A program made the translations under genes and the position numbers. A stretch of 64,000 nucleotides of DNA from assembly GCA_023634235.1 (NCBI GenBank), contig JAMKCF010000020.1, positions 8,308,001 to 8,372,000 on the forward strand, in the 5' to 3' direction. The notes beneath the pieces are model-generated. The model had not been told where the DNA came from and searched no databases. It saw only the letters and a list, made by a program, of their open reading frames with translations. Origin of the DNA: Pisaster brevispinus (lineage: Eukaryota > Echinodermata > Asteroidea > Forcipulatida > Asteriidae). Positions 34,457 through 44,988 of the stretch are shown in pieces (within the stretch, counting starts at the first letter, position 1; every line of letters starts with the position of its first letter).

Positions 34457-35668
34457 CAGTTTTGTAGTTGAGTCACCTGTGTCGAGTCCGAGTCCGAGTC
34501 ACGAGTCATTAGGTCCGAGTCCGAGTCCGAGTCCCGAGTCACTTGGTCCGAGTCCGAGTCCGAGTCACGAGTCACTTGGTCCGAGTCCGAGTCCGAGTCA
34601 CGAGTCACTTGTTTAAATATTGATGGCAAACCAAATGTTGTAAAATAAGCATTGGAAATGACAAAATAAAACACATTTAATTTAAACAAAGTTCTGTACT
34701 TGCAGTTACAATTTTATTTGAGGTTTAACTCCTTGCCCCTTATCCAGAATATCTTTTAAGGATTTAAAATTATTTTTTTTCTCTTCAAAATAACCAATTA
34801 TGTACTGATTTATTTATTTCAGAAAGGTTAATAGCCAACAAATTTAAAGAAACTTTCTCTAAACCATAAACCTTGTTGGCTACCTACCTTTCTGAAATAA
34901 ATAAATCAGTTTATAATTGGTTATTTTGAAGAGAAAAAAATCATTTTAAATCCTTAAATTCTTAAAAACTTAATCCTTAAAGACACTGGACACCTTTGGT
35001 AATTGTCAAAGAAACGATACGGGGCGGAACGGCGGATGCCATGATTAAAACAGTTTCCTGACCAAGTTTCGCGTGTGCGTGTTGACCATGTGTGGAAACT
35101 GGTGCAAATAACACACAGCCATCACAGTGCAATAATGCAAGCAGTGTTTTACAGGTACCAGACATGCCATTTCCCTGGTAATATGCACAATTGCTTCACG
35201 CAAGCAGTGGCTATGGTGTTAACGTTGACAGATAACCACATTAATATTGGTGTCGTGCATCTCAGTGTTATTGCGCGTATTGAACATACAAATCGAACAT
35301 ACACGCGCTGTATGTACAGTGCCATCTACTACACAATACTACTACAATAATCACGAACACTATTACTCGCAACACCATACTACAGTGTACTTCTTGTGCT
35401 AAGACGTTAATATTCCTCCATTCATGTGCACTCCGGGAATGACAATCGGATCATCGGAATCGTTTTTAATATTGAAAAAAGGTATTGTTTGTGAAAATAC
35501 GTGACTCGCAAGTCACGAGTCCTCGGGGACAAGTACGAGTCACGATAGTCGAGTCCGAGTCCGAGTCCGAGTCTTTTGCAGACGTGACTCGAGTCAAGTC
35601 CGAGTCACCGAAATTGGGACTCGAGACGGACTCGAGTCCGAGTCCTGGACTCGAGTCATACAACACTG
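34457..35668. mobile_element. hAT-like MITE with inverted GAGTCC arrays
   Basis: A 1,212-bp insert with an 8-bp target duplication gccctaag (34,449-34,456 and 35,669-35,676). Its ends, CAGTTTTGTAGTTGAGTCAC and the reverse complement of GACTCGAGTCATACAACACTG, are imperfect terminal inverted repeats of the CAGTG type. These are hAT-superfamily traits. Subterminal arrays of the hexamer gagtcc (34,482-34,612, and 35,540-35,650 in part) flank both ends. It encodes nothing recognisable and must be moved by a transposase from elsewhere. Confidence 0.85.
34758..34955. repeat. Long hairpin inside the hAT-like MITE
   Basis: Bases 34,758-34,840 and 34,873-34,955 are nearly perfect reverse complements (about 80 bp) with a 32-nt loop. 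Transcribed, it would form a long duplex. It may be a separate foldback element nested in the MITE. Confidence 0.8.
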
Positions 35669-35870
35669 GCCCTAAGGCACTCCATACTTTTATTATTTGA
35701 CCTTTGTACACGCATGGCAGTTGCATGCTGGGAATTGTCTCAAGATGGCAGACTTGCTAGTGTGATCAGTGAATAAAATAGCCAATGATAATCTTCAAAT
35801 ATCTTGTCAATCGTTAAAGGTATGTTCCAGTCTTCCTAAATTCCATTATATGTAACCTTTGCCCATTACA

Positions 35871-35890
35871 ATTGGCGTAGTCGGCAGGAT
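35871..35890 (+). promoter_or_regulatory. Probable tRNA primer-binding site of element 2
   Basis: Two bases after the LTR, TGGCGTAGTCGGCAGGAT starts at 35,873. Its TGG is the complement of a tRNA CCA end, as expected for minus-strand priming. I did not identify the tRNA. Confidence 0.7.
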
Positions 35891-36052
35891 TTAGGATAAG
35901 GACTTTGCACTTTTTGGATTAAAGTATCTGATGATCTAGATGTCACAATAATGACCATTTATTGTGTACACAACACTGCTGTCTAGTCTACACGTTAATC
36001 GAGAGCGAAACCTTCACCAATTGTATAGTACAATACAGTGTTTGTTTTAAGG

Positions 36053-37892
36053 ATGGATAGAGCCACCTATCTAAGCCGTTTTACAGCCGACCACATCGGC
36101 AGACTTTGTGAACTAAACCACATTGATGTCTCCACAATCAAAACAAAGCAAGAGCGTATCACATGCCTCTGTGATTTGTCACACATGGTGGAAGAGCTAC
36201 CACCGGTACAGAAGAAGGGTATAGAAACCCTTGATCTTCTTAAGATGATCAAAGAACTGGAAACAACCAGGCAACAAGACACAGAAAAGTTATGCCAAAC
36301 TCTCGTCAATGCTGTTGCCGAGTCTACTAAGACGCCACCAGTTGTGAAGGTGGGACCAAAACTTCCAGATTTTCACAAGCTTGGTGCTGATGATGATGTA
36401 GCTTGCTATTTAAGCACCTTTGAACGTCTCGCCACTGCTGCCAAAAAACCCAAGGATGAGTGGCCACGGTTGTTGGAACCCTATCTCACTGGGAAGGCCC
36501 AAAAGGCTTTCCATTCACTAAACGACATCGAAAAACGTGACTATGACATGATAGTGGATGTGATTCATCGACGCTACTTCTTGACACCCGAGGAATACAG
36601 ATTGAAGTACAAATCCGACACAAAAAAGGCAGATGAAACTTTTGAAGAATTTGCTCACCGCCTTGAAGACAACTTCAACAAATGGATTAAAATCCCCTCA
36701 ACAAAGCGAGAGGATGTTGACACTAAACGAGCACTCAACCTCGTGATGATTGATCAGTTTCTTTCCACTGTTCGAGATGAACAGCTCCGACTAAAGCTTC
36801 TTGAGAAGAAGTTTGTATTGTTGTCCACAGCGGCCAAGGCAGCTGACGAATTTCTCCTACATCGCCGGAGCAATACCACCACCGCACAACCATTACCGAA
36901 CAAACCCTTCAACCGAACTGGCACCCCTCTGCCAAAATTTTCTGACAAACCAGATACACGACCCACGCAAACTACCACTGGTCGTTCAGTTTTTTCCCCT
37001 AGTCAGAGTTGGTCACGCAAACCAGACCATCCTCGACGAAGCCAGTACAATGTTGTGTGCTACCGTTGTCACCAGTTGGGACACAGAGAGTCGGACTGCC
37101 CCACACCAGCTCCACCAAAGACAGATTTGGCTCACCAATCAATGAGATCGTCGTTTACTTCAGATAGACCGAAGGCTGCACCACCCGCTGCCCCGACCAA
37201 TCGTGTGAACTTTATCCAACAAGTTTCTAGTGCCCCGACAAGCCCTGACCAGTATGATTTCCACCCACGGCCTGGTATTGGTCCATTGGTTGAGGTTACC
37301 ATCAATGGGCAGTTTCGTTTACCAGCCTTAGTGGACACAGGATCTACACTATCGCTCATTACTGAGGAACTGTGCCGTCGCTTGACCATTGTCCCAGCAG
37401 TTTCATCTACTGTTGAAACCTTCACAATGTTGGATGGTACTGAGTTATCTACACTGGGAACACTCACATTACCTATTGAGGTAGGCAGTACTCAGACAGA
37501 TATGTTGTTCCATTGTGTTCGTAATTTGCCGTTCCCAATTCTTTTGGGCATTGACTTTGTTCGAGCAGCAAACTTAGTCCTCGACTTCGGCCGGAACTGC
37601 TACTGGACAAAAACTGAATTGGGTCCATGTGTTCAGTTTCCTATTCTAGGGGTGCCACCACCTCTAACACAACCCTCTAGACGAGACACCTCACCGGCTG
37701 ACACAAACATACCTTCGCCCCCTACACTTACGATCGATGATGAACTCACGACTGATGAACATCACCAGTTGGTAGATGTTTTGAATGATTTTCCCAATGT
37801 GCTTGCAGAACAACCAGGCCAAACGGACATTGCTCAGCATCACATTGACACCGGCAATGCTGAACCTGTTCGCTTACACTCCTATCGATTAT
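36053..37892 (+). CDS. gag-pol: Gag-protease and start of RT region, element 2 (5' fragment)
   Basis: Start chosen at the ATG at 36,053 (aaggATGg); the open frame begins at a GTG 15 bp earlier. The fragment has a helical capsid-like region (about residues 100-280), a CCHC knuckle CYRCHQLGHRESDC (near 37,060) and an aspartic protease with DTGS (near 37,335). It then enters the linker before RT and stops where the Ngaro-type element begins (TTAT, 37,889-37,892). The next 60 bases that stay open belong to the inserted element. Gag and Pol share one frame, unlike element 1. Confidence 0.9.
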
Positions 37893-38760
37893 ACACAGAT
37901 TCGAATAAAACACGCAGACAATTATATTTTTTGATTGATTGTCACAGCCTCTGAAAACTGTTTTTATTGCCAAACCAAAATTGTGGAGGATGCCGAAAAA
38001 CATATGGCTATCCGCCAACATGGCTTCTTTTAAATGTACAACCATTCATGGGCACCACGCCCATATTAATTATTTGGCAAACCAATATTGCCAAACCACC
38101 AATAGGCACACCCATTGTGTAACCCAACCATATATGAGCACCACGCCCATATTAATTATTTGGCAAACCAATAATGCCAAACCACCAATAGGCACACCCA
38201 TTGTGTAACCCAACCATTTATGAGCACCACGCCCATATTAATTATTTGGCAAACCAATAATGCCAAACCACCAATAGGCACACCCAATGTGTAACCCAAC
38301 CCTAATGGGCACCACGCCCAAATTAATTGGCAAACAAATGCCAAAGCACAACTTGGCACACCGTGCATCTTTTCACCACGCCCAAATTATTTACTTGGCA
38401 CCTGGCCAAACATTTATATGTGTGCGCACCTGAATCCAACCACGTGGGCACACAGGCGGAATGCAATGAAACAGTTATTGAAAATATTCATACCTGAACA
38501 TTATACAATGAGTTTAACCCATAAATCAATAAAGTTGTGAAGTTCCACCTTGGCACATGCGGTCGGAATTAGCCCCTGTGGTACCTCAGAGCGCTAACAC
38601 AACTTATTGTTACAATATTGGATCTTAATATAAAGAAGGGGTGTGTAAGCTTCTTGAACAAAGAGGTGTTCCAAGTTGAAGAAATAATTTGGACAAAGTA
38701 CATTTACTTGCAACTATAACCCCAAAACTCAAAAAACTGTGTGAATCCCGTAAAAACGCC
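37893..38760 (-). repeat. Split direct repeat A, terminal copy
   Basis: 868 bp, matching 39,239-40,106 at a constant offset of 1,346. It contains three tandem units of about 87 bp with the landmark caccacgcccatattaatta. Confidence 0.9.
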
Positions 38761-38819
38761 ACACCTCATTGTCAAATACACTCAGTTCACTGACAATAAA
38801 GTAGGGTGGGAGTGGTGGG

Positions 38820-39238
38820 AAATTAATAAAATCATGTGTTCAGAAAAACAAAATTGCCCGTTCACGTTGAAAGGCAGTGACAAAGTGATTGAACACAAAC
38901 TATCCCGCGCTTATGGAAGCGTCCCCAGCACTCAAGGAAAACATTCATTGGCTGAATGTTTTCATACTACACCCCTATTGGCTAACCGTAAAACCCCAAA
39001 CAACATTTGTGCATAAAGAGGACTGTAAAACAAAGCAATGTAAACAACTTGCCCGCGAAAACATAATTACCTATGTTGCCCAACATTAATGCACGAATGC
39101 ACGTCATTCCCGCACGGTAAGTACCCCCTAAGCTTGTACAGTTTTATCTGCATTGTGGCAGCGTACGGACCGTGCGGGTAAACAAACAGTTCGCCCTGTG
39201 TATAAAGCATTTTATCATTGATGGATAAAATGTGTTAT
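38820..39238 (-). repeat. Split direct repeat B, internal copy
   Basis: 419 bp, matching 44,989-45,407 at a constant offset of 6,169. It ends in gtgttat and abuts repeat A directly. Bases 38,761-38,819, between the terminal A copy and this repeat, occur nowhere else in the element. Confidence 0.9.
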
Positions 39239-40106
39239 ACACAGATTCGAATAAAACACGCAGACAATTATATTTTTTGATTGATTGTCACAGCCTCTGA
39301 AAACTGTTTTTATTGCCAAACCAAAATTGTGGAGGATGCCGAAAAACATATGGCTATCCGCCAACATGGCTTCTTTTAAATGTACAACCATTCATGGGCA
39401 CCACGCCCATATTAATTATTTGGCAAACCAATATTGCCAAACCACCAATAGGCACACCCATTGTGTAACCCAACCATATATGAGCACCACGCCCATATTA
39501 ATTATTTGGCAAACCAATAATGCCAAACCACCAATAGGCACACCCATTGTGTAACCCAACCATTTATGAGCACCACGCCCATATTAATTATTTGGCAAAC
39601 CAATAATGCCAAACCACCAATAGGCACACCCAATGTGTAACCCAACCCTAATGGGCACCACGCCCAAATTAATTGGCAAACAAATGCCAAAGCACAACTT
39701 GGCACACCGTGCATCTTTTCACCACGCCCAAATTATTTACTTGGCACCTGGCCAAACATTTATATGTGTGCGCACCTGAATCCAACCACGTGGGCACACA
39801 GGCGGAATGCAATGAAACAGTTATTGAAAATATTCATACCTGAACATTATACAATGAGTTTAACCCATAAATCAATAAAGTTGTGAAGTTCCACCTTGGC
39901 ACATGCGGTCGGAATTAGCCCCTGTGGTACCTCAGAGCGCTAACACAACTTATTGTTACAATATTGGATCTTAATATAAAGAAGGGGTGTGTAAGCTTCT
40001 TGAACAAAGAGGTGTTCCAAGTTGAAGAAATAATTTGGACAAAGTACATTTACTTGCAACTATAACCCCAAAACTCAAAAAACTGTGTGAATCCCGTAAA
40101 AACGCC
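39239..40106 (-). repeat. Split direct repeat A, internal copy
   Basis: 868-bp copy of 37,893-38,760. It carries the same 87-bp subrepeats and lies between the SGNH frame and repeat B. Confidence 0.9.
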
Positions 40107-40142
40107 AAACGCGCTAGGCGCGTCCCACAGGGAGAGCACTAC

Positions 40143-40144
<2 letters not shown>

Positions 40145-40185
<41 letters not shown>
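40145..40185 (-). repeat. 41-nt homopolymer (poly-A on coding strand)
   Basis: An uninterrupted run of 41 T on the plus strand. On the coding strand it is a poly-A run that begins within the TAA stop of the SGNH frame. It may be a microsatellite or a relic of a polyadenylated transcript; exact length may be affected by sequencing. Confidence 0.8.
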
Positions 40186-40189
<4 letters not shown>

Positions 40190-40738
40190 CACGGAAACAA
40201 CGCAAGAACGCAAGTTGTCCCGAAACAATTTAGTACCCAACGGCGACAAATGGACGCCATCAAAACGATACAAGGCCGTTTCAGACCAAACAAATTGGGG
40301 ATGATGCAAGCAGTAAGCGCCCAACCTGGCACATTGTGATTTTGCCCAGCGATTAATTGCTCGCCGTTTCCGTTCCACCGCGGGTTGTGACTTGGCCCCA
40401 AAGTAAAAAACACGAGGGAGAATATCCGACCACACTATCTTAGACGACGGAAACTGAGAGATATAAGCTTGCAATGCAACGGAAATACGCTGTCGCAGGC
40501 AAAATTCATCAACTTCAATAAGATCGTTGGTGCCAATGTGAAAAATTATAACTGCAGGAGTTGCCCCACTACATGACTGCAACAAAGCACCCAAATCATA
40601 CATATGTGCCCCACTTTTCCCTTTCCACACCACGTGACGAGGAAGATCAAGCGCACCCGCTGCCCAGCGGACGATGGAGTCGCCAATAATCCAAACAGGA
40701 CCTATTGATAATTCACAGAAAATGAGGGAATTGGTATA
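40184..40738 (-). CDS. SGNH/GDSL-type hydrolase frame of the Ngaro-type element
   Basis: An open frame of 184 codons with the three SGNH landmarks: WIIGDS (block I nucleophile Ser), HIGTND (block III) and DGVHLS (block V Asp-His). A predicted esterase-like hydrolase of this kind is known as an accessory ORF in some DIRS-order elements; its role in the life cycle is unsettled. The frame opens right after a TAG that overlaps the recombinase stop (ATGCGTAATTAG, 40,750-40,739). There is no ATG before the GDS block, so translation would need +1 shifting, reinitiation at a non-ATG codon or splicing. It could instead be a decaying gene. Confidence 0.75.
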
Positions 40739-40742
40739 CTAA

Positions 40743-41687
40743 TTACGCATGGTGATCCGTAACGGACGTACTCGGAATTTCACAACTAGGTATAGGGCGA
40801 ATATAAGTAGCTACCGCATTAGAACGCCACCTGCCCATTCTACGAACTTGATCCATGGGAACGCCTCTGCTCACCGCAGAGGATGCCGCTCCGATACGAA
40901 AGGAATGAGCACGGATGCGCTCACCAGGCAACTCCGCAAACTTGAGTGATTTTTGCAAAACTGCATTAAACTGAAAGCGAGTGAGTGGGGTACAATCGAA
41001 ATGACAAAAGAGAGGGCCGGCAATGGCAGGTCTCACGGAAAGAAACTCTCTCAATGCCAGTACGGGACAGATAGCTGCGTTATCCGATTGCACCAAGCGA
41101 ATGACCTGTGGGGGGCCGCACTGATTATTTTTGGCATGCTTGAAAGAAAAAAGGAAGTGGCCCCCGTTTCCTGTCTTACAAAACTGTACATCTGCGACTG
41201 TTAACACCGAAGGCTGAACGCGATGACGAGAATCCGCCGCCAGCTCGCCTACCCTCATAAAACCAAAAAATGCACAAACAAAAACAGCTTTAAATAAACA
41301 AGATTCAAACGTAGAAGTACATACTGCAGGAAGTGATTGAGTGACTTGCAATAAAATAGAGATGGACATTGGCAAACGTGTGTCCGATAAAGGACGCAAT
41401 CGCTTACATCCTTCAAGTAATTTAGAAACCAAGAAATCATTCGTAGGGTCTGCCCACCCTTGTAACTTGTGATAAAACCCAACGGCAGAGACATAAGTTG
41501 TGATTGTGGATGGAGCAAACATGTGCAAAGATAGCCACGCGATAAACCGTTGAATGACGTCAGCTGACACGACCGTCCAAAACAGGTCCCTGTTCCAAAA
41601 ACTGACAAAACTTATTCCATCCTGCAGCATATGTTTTATGTGTATTTGAAGCCATTGCAGCCCTGAAAATCCTATCAATTTCACCAT
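40743..41687 (-). CDS. Tyrosine recombinase of the Ngaro-type element (frame-damaged N-terminus)
   Basis: The integrase of this element class; it recombines a circular DNA into the target. Numbered from the ATG at 41,687, the catalytic set is visible: R145 (FGFMRVGEL), H261 and R264 (HSFRIG), W287 and Y295 (ATYIRP). That ATG follows the RT stop TAG directly in the same frame. However, the conserved N-terminal motif SNTHKTYAAGW is encoded in the -1 frame at about 41,588-41,690, from an ATG near 41,656, and ends at a TGA near 41,565, where the main frame takes over. A 1-nt indel near 41,560-41,580 is likely, so this copy is probably inactive. Confidence 0.8.
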   Translation of the reverse strand: MVKLIGFSGLQWLQIHIKHMLQDGISFVSFWNRDLFWTVVSADVIQRFIAWLSLHMFAPSTITTYVSAVGFYHKLQGWADPTNDFLVSKLLEGCKRLRPLSDTRLPMSISILLQVTQSLPAVCTSTFESCLFKAVFVCAFFGFMRVGELAADSRHRVQPSVLTVADVQFCKTGNGGHFLFSFKHAKNNQCGPPQVIRLVQSDNAAICPVLALREFLSVRPAIAGPLFCHFDCTPLTRFQFNAVLQKSLKFAELPGERIRAHSFRIGAASSAVSRGVPMDQVRRMGRWRSNAVATYIRPIPSCEIPSTSVTDHHA

Positions 41688-43277
41688 CTAGTGAACTAAG
41701 GGTAGGTCTGGCAACGGCGTCATGACTGCATCTGCATGAGGAGCCGCTGCGCGGAAGCGTGTTTCCTGAAAACGGGACAGAGAGTCAGCAATTACATTAA
41801 ACACCCCTGGCACATGCGTAGCCTTAAAACGAATATTAAACCTAAGACAGGCAAGCACCAATGTGCGGATGAGATGCATCATTTGGGGACAGTGAGAAGA
41901 TTGTTTGTTGATTATGTGCACCACCGCTGCATTGTCAGTGTGGAACAGAACTTTGCGATTAGCAAGCTGGGGGGCCCAACACTTGAGGGCAACAACAATA
42001 GGAAACAATTCCAAAAATGCAATTGACGGAGGATTGCACAAAAAAGAGTTAGGCCAACGCCCTTGAACCCAGTGTCCCTGAAAGTAAGCGCCAAAACCAA
42101 TGCTGCCTGCTGCGTCGGTAAACAAGTCCAACGCCGGGCTCGATTCCCATTCCCGGTCCAAAAAGGCAGAAACGCCGTTAAAATGGTTCAAGAATTCGAG
42201 CCACATACGTAGGTCAAGCTTCGCCCCTGCTGACAAACGTATCTTAAAGTGGGGTTGTGTAATACCCTTTGATAGCGAAATCAGGCGTCGCAGAAAAGCT
42301 CGCCCGGGGGAAATGGCTCTGCACAGAAAATTCAAAGAACCAACAAGGGACTGTAGTGTAACAAGTGTAATTTTACGGTGTGACAAAACAGCCGTAATCT
42401 TGGCAATCATAGCTTGAACCTTGTCAGCCGGGACCTTAACTTGAGCATGCAACGCATCAATTTCCAAGCCCAGATATGTAATAACCTGCACCGGGCCCTC
42501 TGTTTTTTCTTGAGCCAGTGGCACCCCGAGTGATTCACAAGCTAGCATAAATGCACGCAGCAATTTATTACACTCCAAAACAGAGGGGCCAACAAACAAA
42601 AAATCATCGAGATAGTGAGTGACAAGAGAAGAGCCGGCAGCCCGCTTAACATGAAATTCCAAAAAAGAACTGAATTTTTCAAAAAGGGAACAAGAAATAG
42701 CGCACCCCATTGGCATGCACTTATCAAAATAAAAAAGACCATCAAAGGTAAAACCAAGCAGTTCATAATCAAGAGGTGATACTGGGAGAAGCCGAAAAGC
42801 TGATTTAATGTCCGCCTTTGCTAACCACGCATTGCGACCCGTTTGTAGCAACAACTCCACAGCATTATCAAAAGATGCGTAATGAACAGCGCATAGTTTA
42901 GGATCAATAAAATCATTAATCGAATGACCGTCTGGAAATGACAGATGGTGAATAAGGCGGAATGTGTTCGGTTGACGTTTTGGAACAAGCCCAATTGGAG
43001 AACATTGCAAGTTGTCAAACGGTCGTTTGTGAAATGGACCTGCAATACGGCCTAAGCTAATCTCTTTTGCTAACTTCTCCTTCACCACTTGAGGGCGCTC
43101 GGCAGCCGATGCCAAACAACCTGAATCACGGGGCACACGCGGTCCATCAAAACACAATGAAAAACCCTTAGAAAAACCCGCCCTCAAAAGCCCTGCATCT
43201 TCAGCTAACGGGTAAACTTCCAACCATAAATTCAAAACAGAACATTTAATTGGCGTTGGGAGAACGAAAAGAATAAT
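41688..43277 (-). CDS. Reverse transcriptase-RNase H of the Ngaro-type element
   Basis: DIRS-type reverse transcriptase with YLDD (residues 208-211 counted from 43,235) and the upstream FRLIHHLSFP and CMPMGCAISC motifs. RNase H begins with LFTDAAGS near residue 365. The frame is open from 43,277 and overlaps the end of gag by about 30 nt in the +1 frame, without a good ATG at its start, so a Gag-RT frameshift fusion is plausible. It ends at a TAG immediately followed by ATG and the recombinase frame. Confidence 0.88.
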   Translation of the reverse strand: MILFVLPTPIKCSVLNLWLEVYPLAEDAGLLRAGFSKGFSLCFDGPRVPRDSGCLASAAERPQVVKEKLAKEISLGRIAGPFHKRPFDNLQCSPIGLVPKRQPNTFRLIHHLSFPDGHSINDFIDPKLCAVHYASFDNAVELLLQTGRNAWLAKADIKSAFRLLPVSPLDYELLGFTFDGLFYFDKCMPMGCAISCSLFEKFSSFLEFHVKRAAGSSLVTHYLDDFLFVGPSVLECNKLLRAFMLACESLGVPLAQEKTEGPVQVITYLGLEIDALHAQVKVPADKVQAMIAKITAVLSHRKITLVTLQSLVGSLNFLCRAISPGRAFLRRLISLSKGITQPHFKIRLSAGAKLDLRMWLEFLNHFNGVSAFLDREWESSPALDLFTDAAGSIGFGAYFQGHWVQGRWPNSFLCNPPSIAFLELFPIVVALKCWAPQLANRKVLFHTDNAAVVHIINKQSSHCPQMMHLIRTLVLACLRFNIRFKATHVPGVFNVIADSLSRFQETRFRAAAPHADAVMTPLPDLPLVH

Positions 43278-44535
43278 TCATTCCTTTCGTTGATGGAACA
43301 CCCTCTTGATTTGGTTGTTGAGCCTGTGCAGCCGATTTGGCAGCTTGCCCACTTTTCATCTGCGCGCGAAACCCCGGTTTCGCGCCTTGCGTGGGAGCTC
43401 GCGGGGAGGAATTAGCCCAGCGAGATTGCCCATTGATACGGCATCTAACTGCGCCATGACCACCACGCTGACATTTGCTACAACTGTGCGCAAATTTGCA
43501 CGCACTAAAGTGACACCCTGTGATGCTGTTAAATGCATAGCACAATCCAAGCCTATGACTGGGTGGTTGAACAACCTGAGTGTGCACATTACTTGGTGCA
43601 GATGCACGCCAAGGAACATTGGAGGTGTATGGAGCTGAAACAGCGGCAACTGTCAACCACAATTCAGTGTCTAGGTTACCCCACGATCGCCCCGGATCAG
43701 CTTCTTGCTTCAGACGAAACTGTTCGTCATATGTACGCCAGCCCAAACCAGGGTATTGAATTGACGCAGTGCGGATAATCTCTGCGTACTTCAACAACTC
43801 CGCACAGCGCGTTGGATGTTTCATGATAAAAATTGACATGAATGTGTGAAAAGCCGATTGCCACATACCCAGTGATTCTAGCTTTTTTCGCAAGGGCCCT
43901 GGCTTTTTAATGACGAGCTGATTACCCTCCATTACAAACTGTAAATTATTCTGATCCGGAGCTCTCGCAATGACCGCATTGGCGGTGTCTTTGTACAACA
44001 AAGAAAAATCAACGTAGGCCCCTTCCCAAATTTTGTCCTTGATGGCTTGAGGAACATGAAATCCAAGTGGAGTAAACTTAGTCATACCCATCTGAGGAAG
44101 CGGGACAGGCCGCGTTCCAAATTCCATGTCAAAAAGAGGCCCAACATTGACGGAGTCATGGGATTGGGAGTTGGCTAACGAACTAACGATAGGCCCCGAA
44201 TTATCATGATTAACACAAAAATTTCCACTACTAGGAGTAGTATTTACAGTAGTATTACTATTATAATAATACTCACCACCCATCGCTGCCGCTGGCGGCA
44301 AGTGGGGCGGCGGAATCGAGGAGGGGGCTACATGCACCTGGTCGGGAATACCCTGGGCCTGGGGGAGACTAGTAGTAGGCCTACTACTAATACTAGTTGG
44401 CACGGATGGAGCCTTCTCCGGTGCAGTGGCGGCCGCCGATGGGCATGATGGGGCCTTCTTCCTCTTTTTCAGCGGGGGTGCCATCTCACTGATCAGCCTA
44501 GCTGGGCCGCGTATAACCCGCCTCGGTCGCTGCAT
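43246..44535 (-). CDS. Gag-like protein of the Ngaro-type element
   Basis: 429 residues from the ATG at 44,535. It has a basic stretch LKKRKK (possible nuclear localisation) near residue 22, a low-complexity Pro/Ser-rich region, a conserved central domain (about 150-310), and a C-terminal cysteine/histidine cluster with CYAFN...CHFSACKFAH followed by CSKCQRGGHGAVRC. That cluster resembles the zinc-finger set of DIRS-order Gag proteins. It is followed directly by the RT frame. Confidence 0.8.
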   Translation of the reverse strand: MQRPRRVIRGPARLISEMAPPLKKRKKAPSCPSAAATAPEKAPSVPTSISSRPTTSLPQAQGIPDQVHVAPSSIPPPHLPPAAAMGGEYYYNSNTTVNTTPSSGNFCVNHDNSGPIVSSLANSQSHDSVNVGPLFDMEFGTRPVPLPQMGMTKFTPLGFHVPQAIKDKIWEGAYVDFSLLYKDTANAVIARAPDQNNLQFVMEGNQLVIKKPGPLRKKLESLGMWQSAFHTFMSIFIMKHPTRCAELLKYAEIIRTASIQYPGLGWRTYDEQFRLKQEADPGRSWGNLDTELWLTVAAVSAPYTSNVPWRASAPSNVHTQVVQPPSHRLGLCYAFNSITGCHFSACKFAHSCSKCQRGGHGAVRCRINGQSRWANSSPRAPTQGAKPGFRAQMKSGQAAKSAAQAQQPNQEGVPSTKGMNYSFRSPNAN

Positions 44536-44988
44536 GAACTACAGGACCAGTAGGCCTACAGCTACGTTGTTTAGAATAATGTCAATGACAGAAATGCCCC
44601 GATGAAAACCCGACTTTTGGCAAAAGCAAATTAAAATAAAATCACGTCCAGTTCACGAATTGTTAATGTCGCTCCCGAGTCCCGATGCCAGCAAAAAATT
44701 CCACAATCGTCTAAGCAGATAGATGTTAATAATAAGTTCGTTGAGTGATGAGTTGAAGCCAAGAAAGGAACAAATTAAATTTTCCTTCTCCTACCGTGTA
44801 TGTTGAACTTAATAAAAACTGCACTCCGGGGTAAGAAGAAATCCGTAGCAAGTTAACGTCGTAAAAATTTACTTTACCAATTCACTAAGGAAGCATCTAG
44901 AAACTAAATTATCTCCAATGGCAAGGCCGATAAGATGCTCAAAGAAATTGTAGAAGAAGCAAACTAATTTATTCCCAAACAACGAAAT
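44536..44988 (-). other. Ngaro-type element leader between repeat B and gag
   Basis: About 450 bp of untranslated, A/T-rich DNA upstream of gag on the coding strand. No open frame or recognisable promoter element was found. Confidence 0.6.

Larger units (their letters stand above)
34382..35870 (+). repeat. 5' LTR of element 2, split by a MITE
   Basis: LTR sequence is at 34,382-34,456 and 35,677-35,870 (75 + 194 = 269 bp, same as the 3' LTR). The interruption has an 8-bp duplication, gccctaag. Confidence 0.93.

Noticed and set aside
38023..39714. Repeated 70-89 codon frames in the Ngaro repeats A
   Set aside because: They are identical in both repeat copies and arise from the 87-bp subrepeats.
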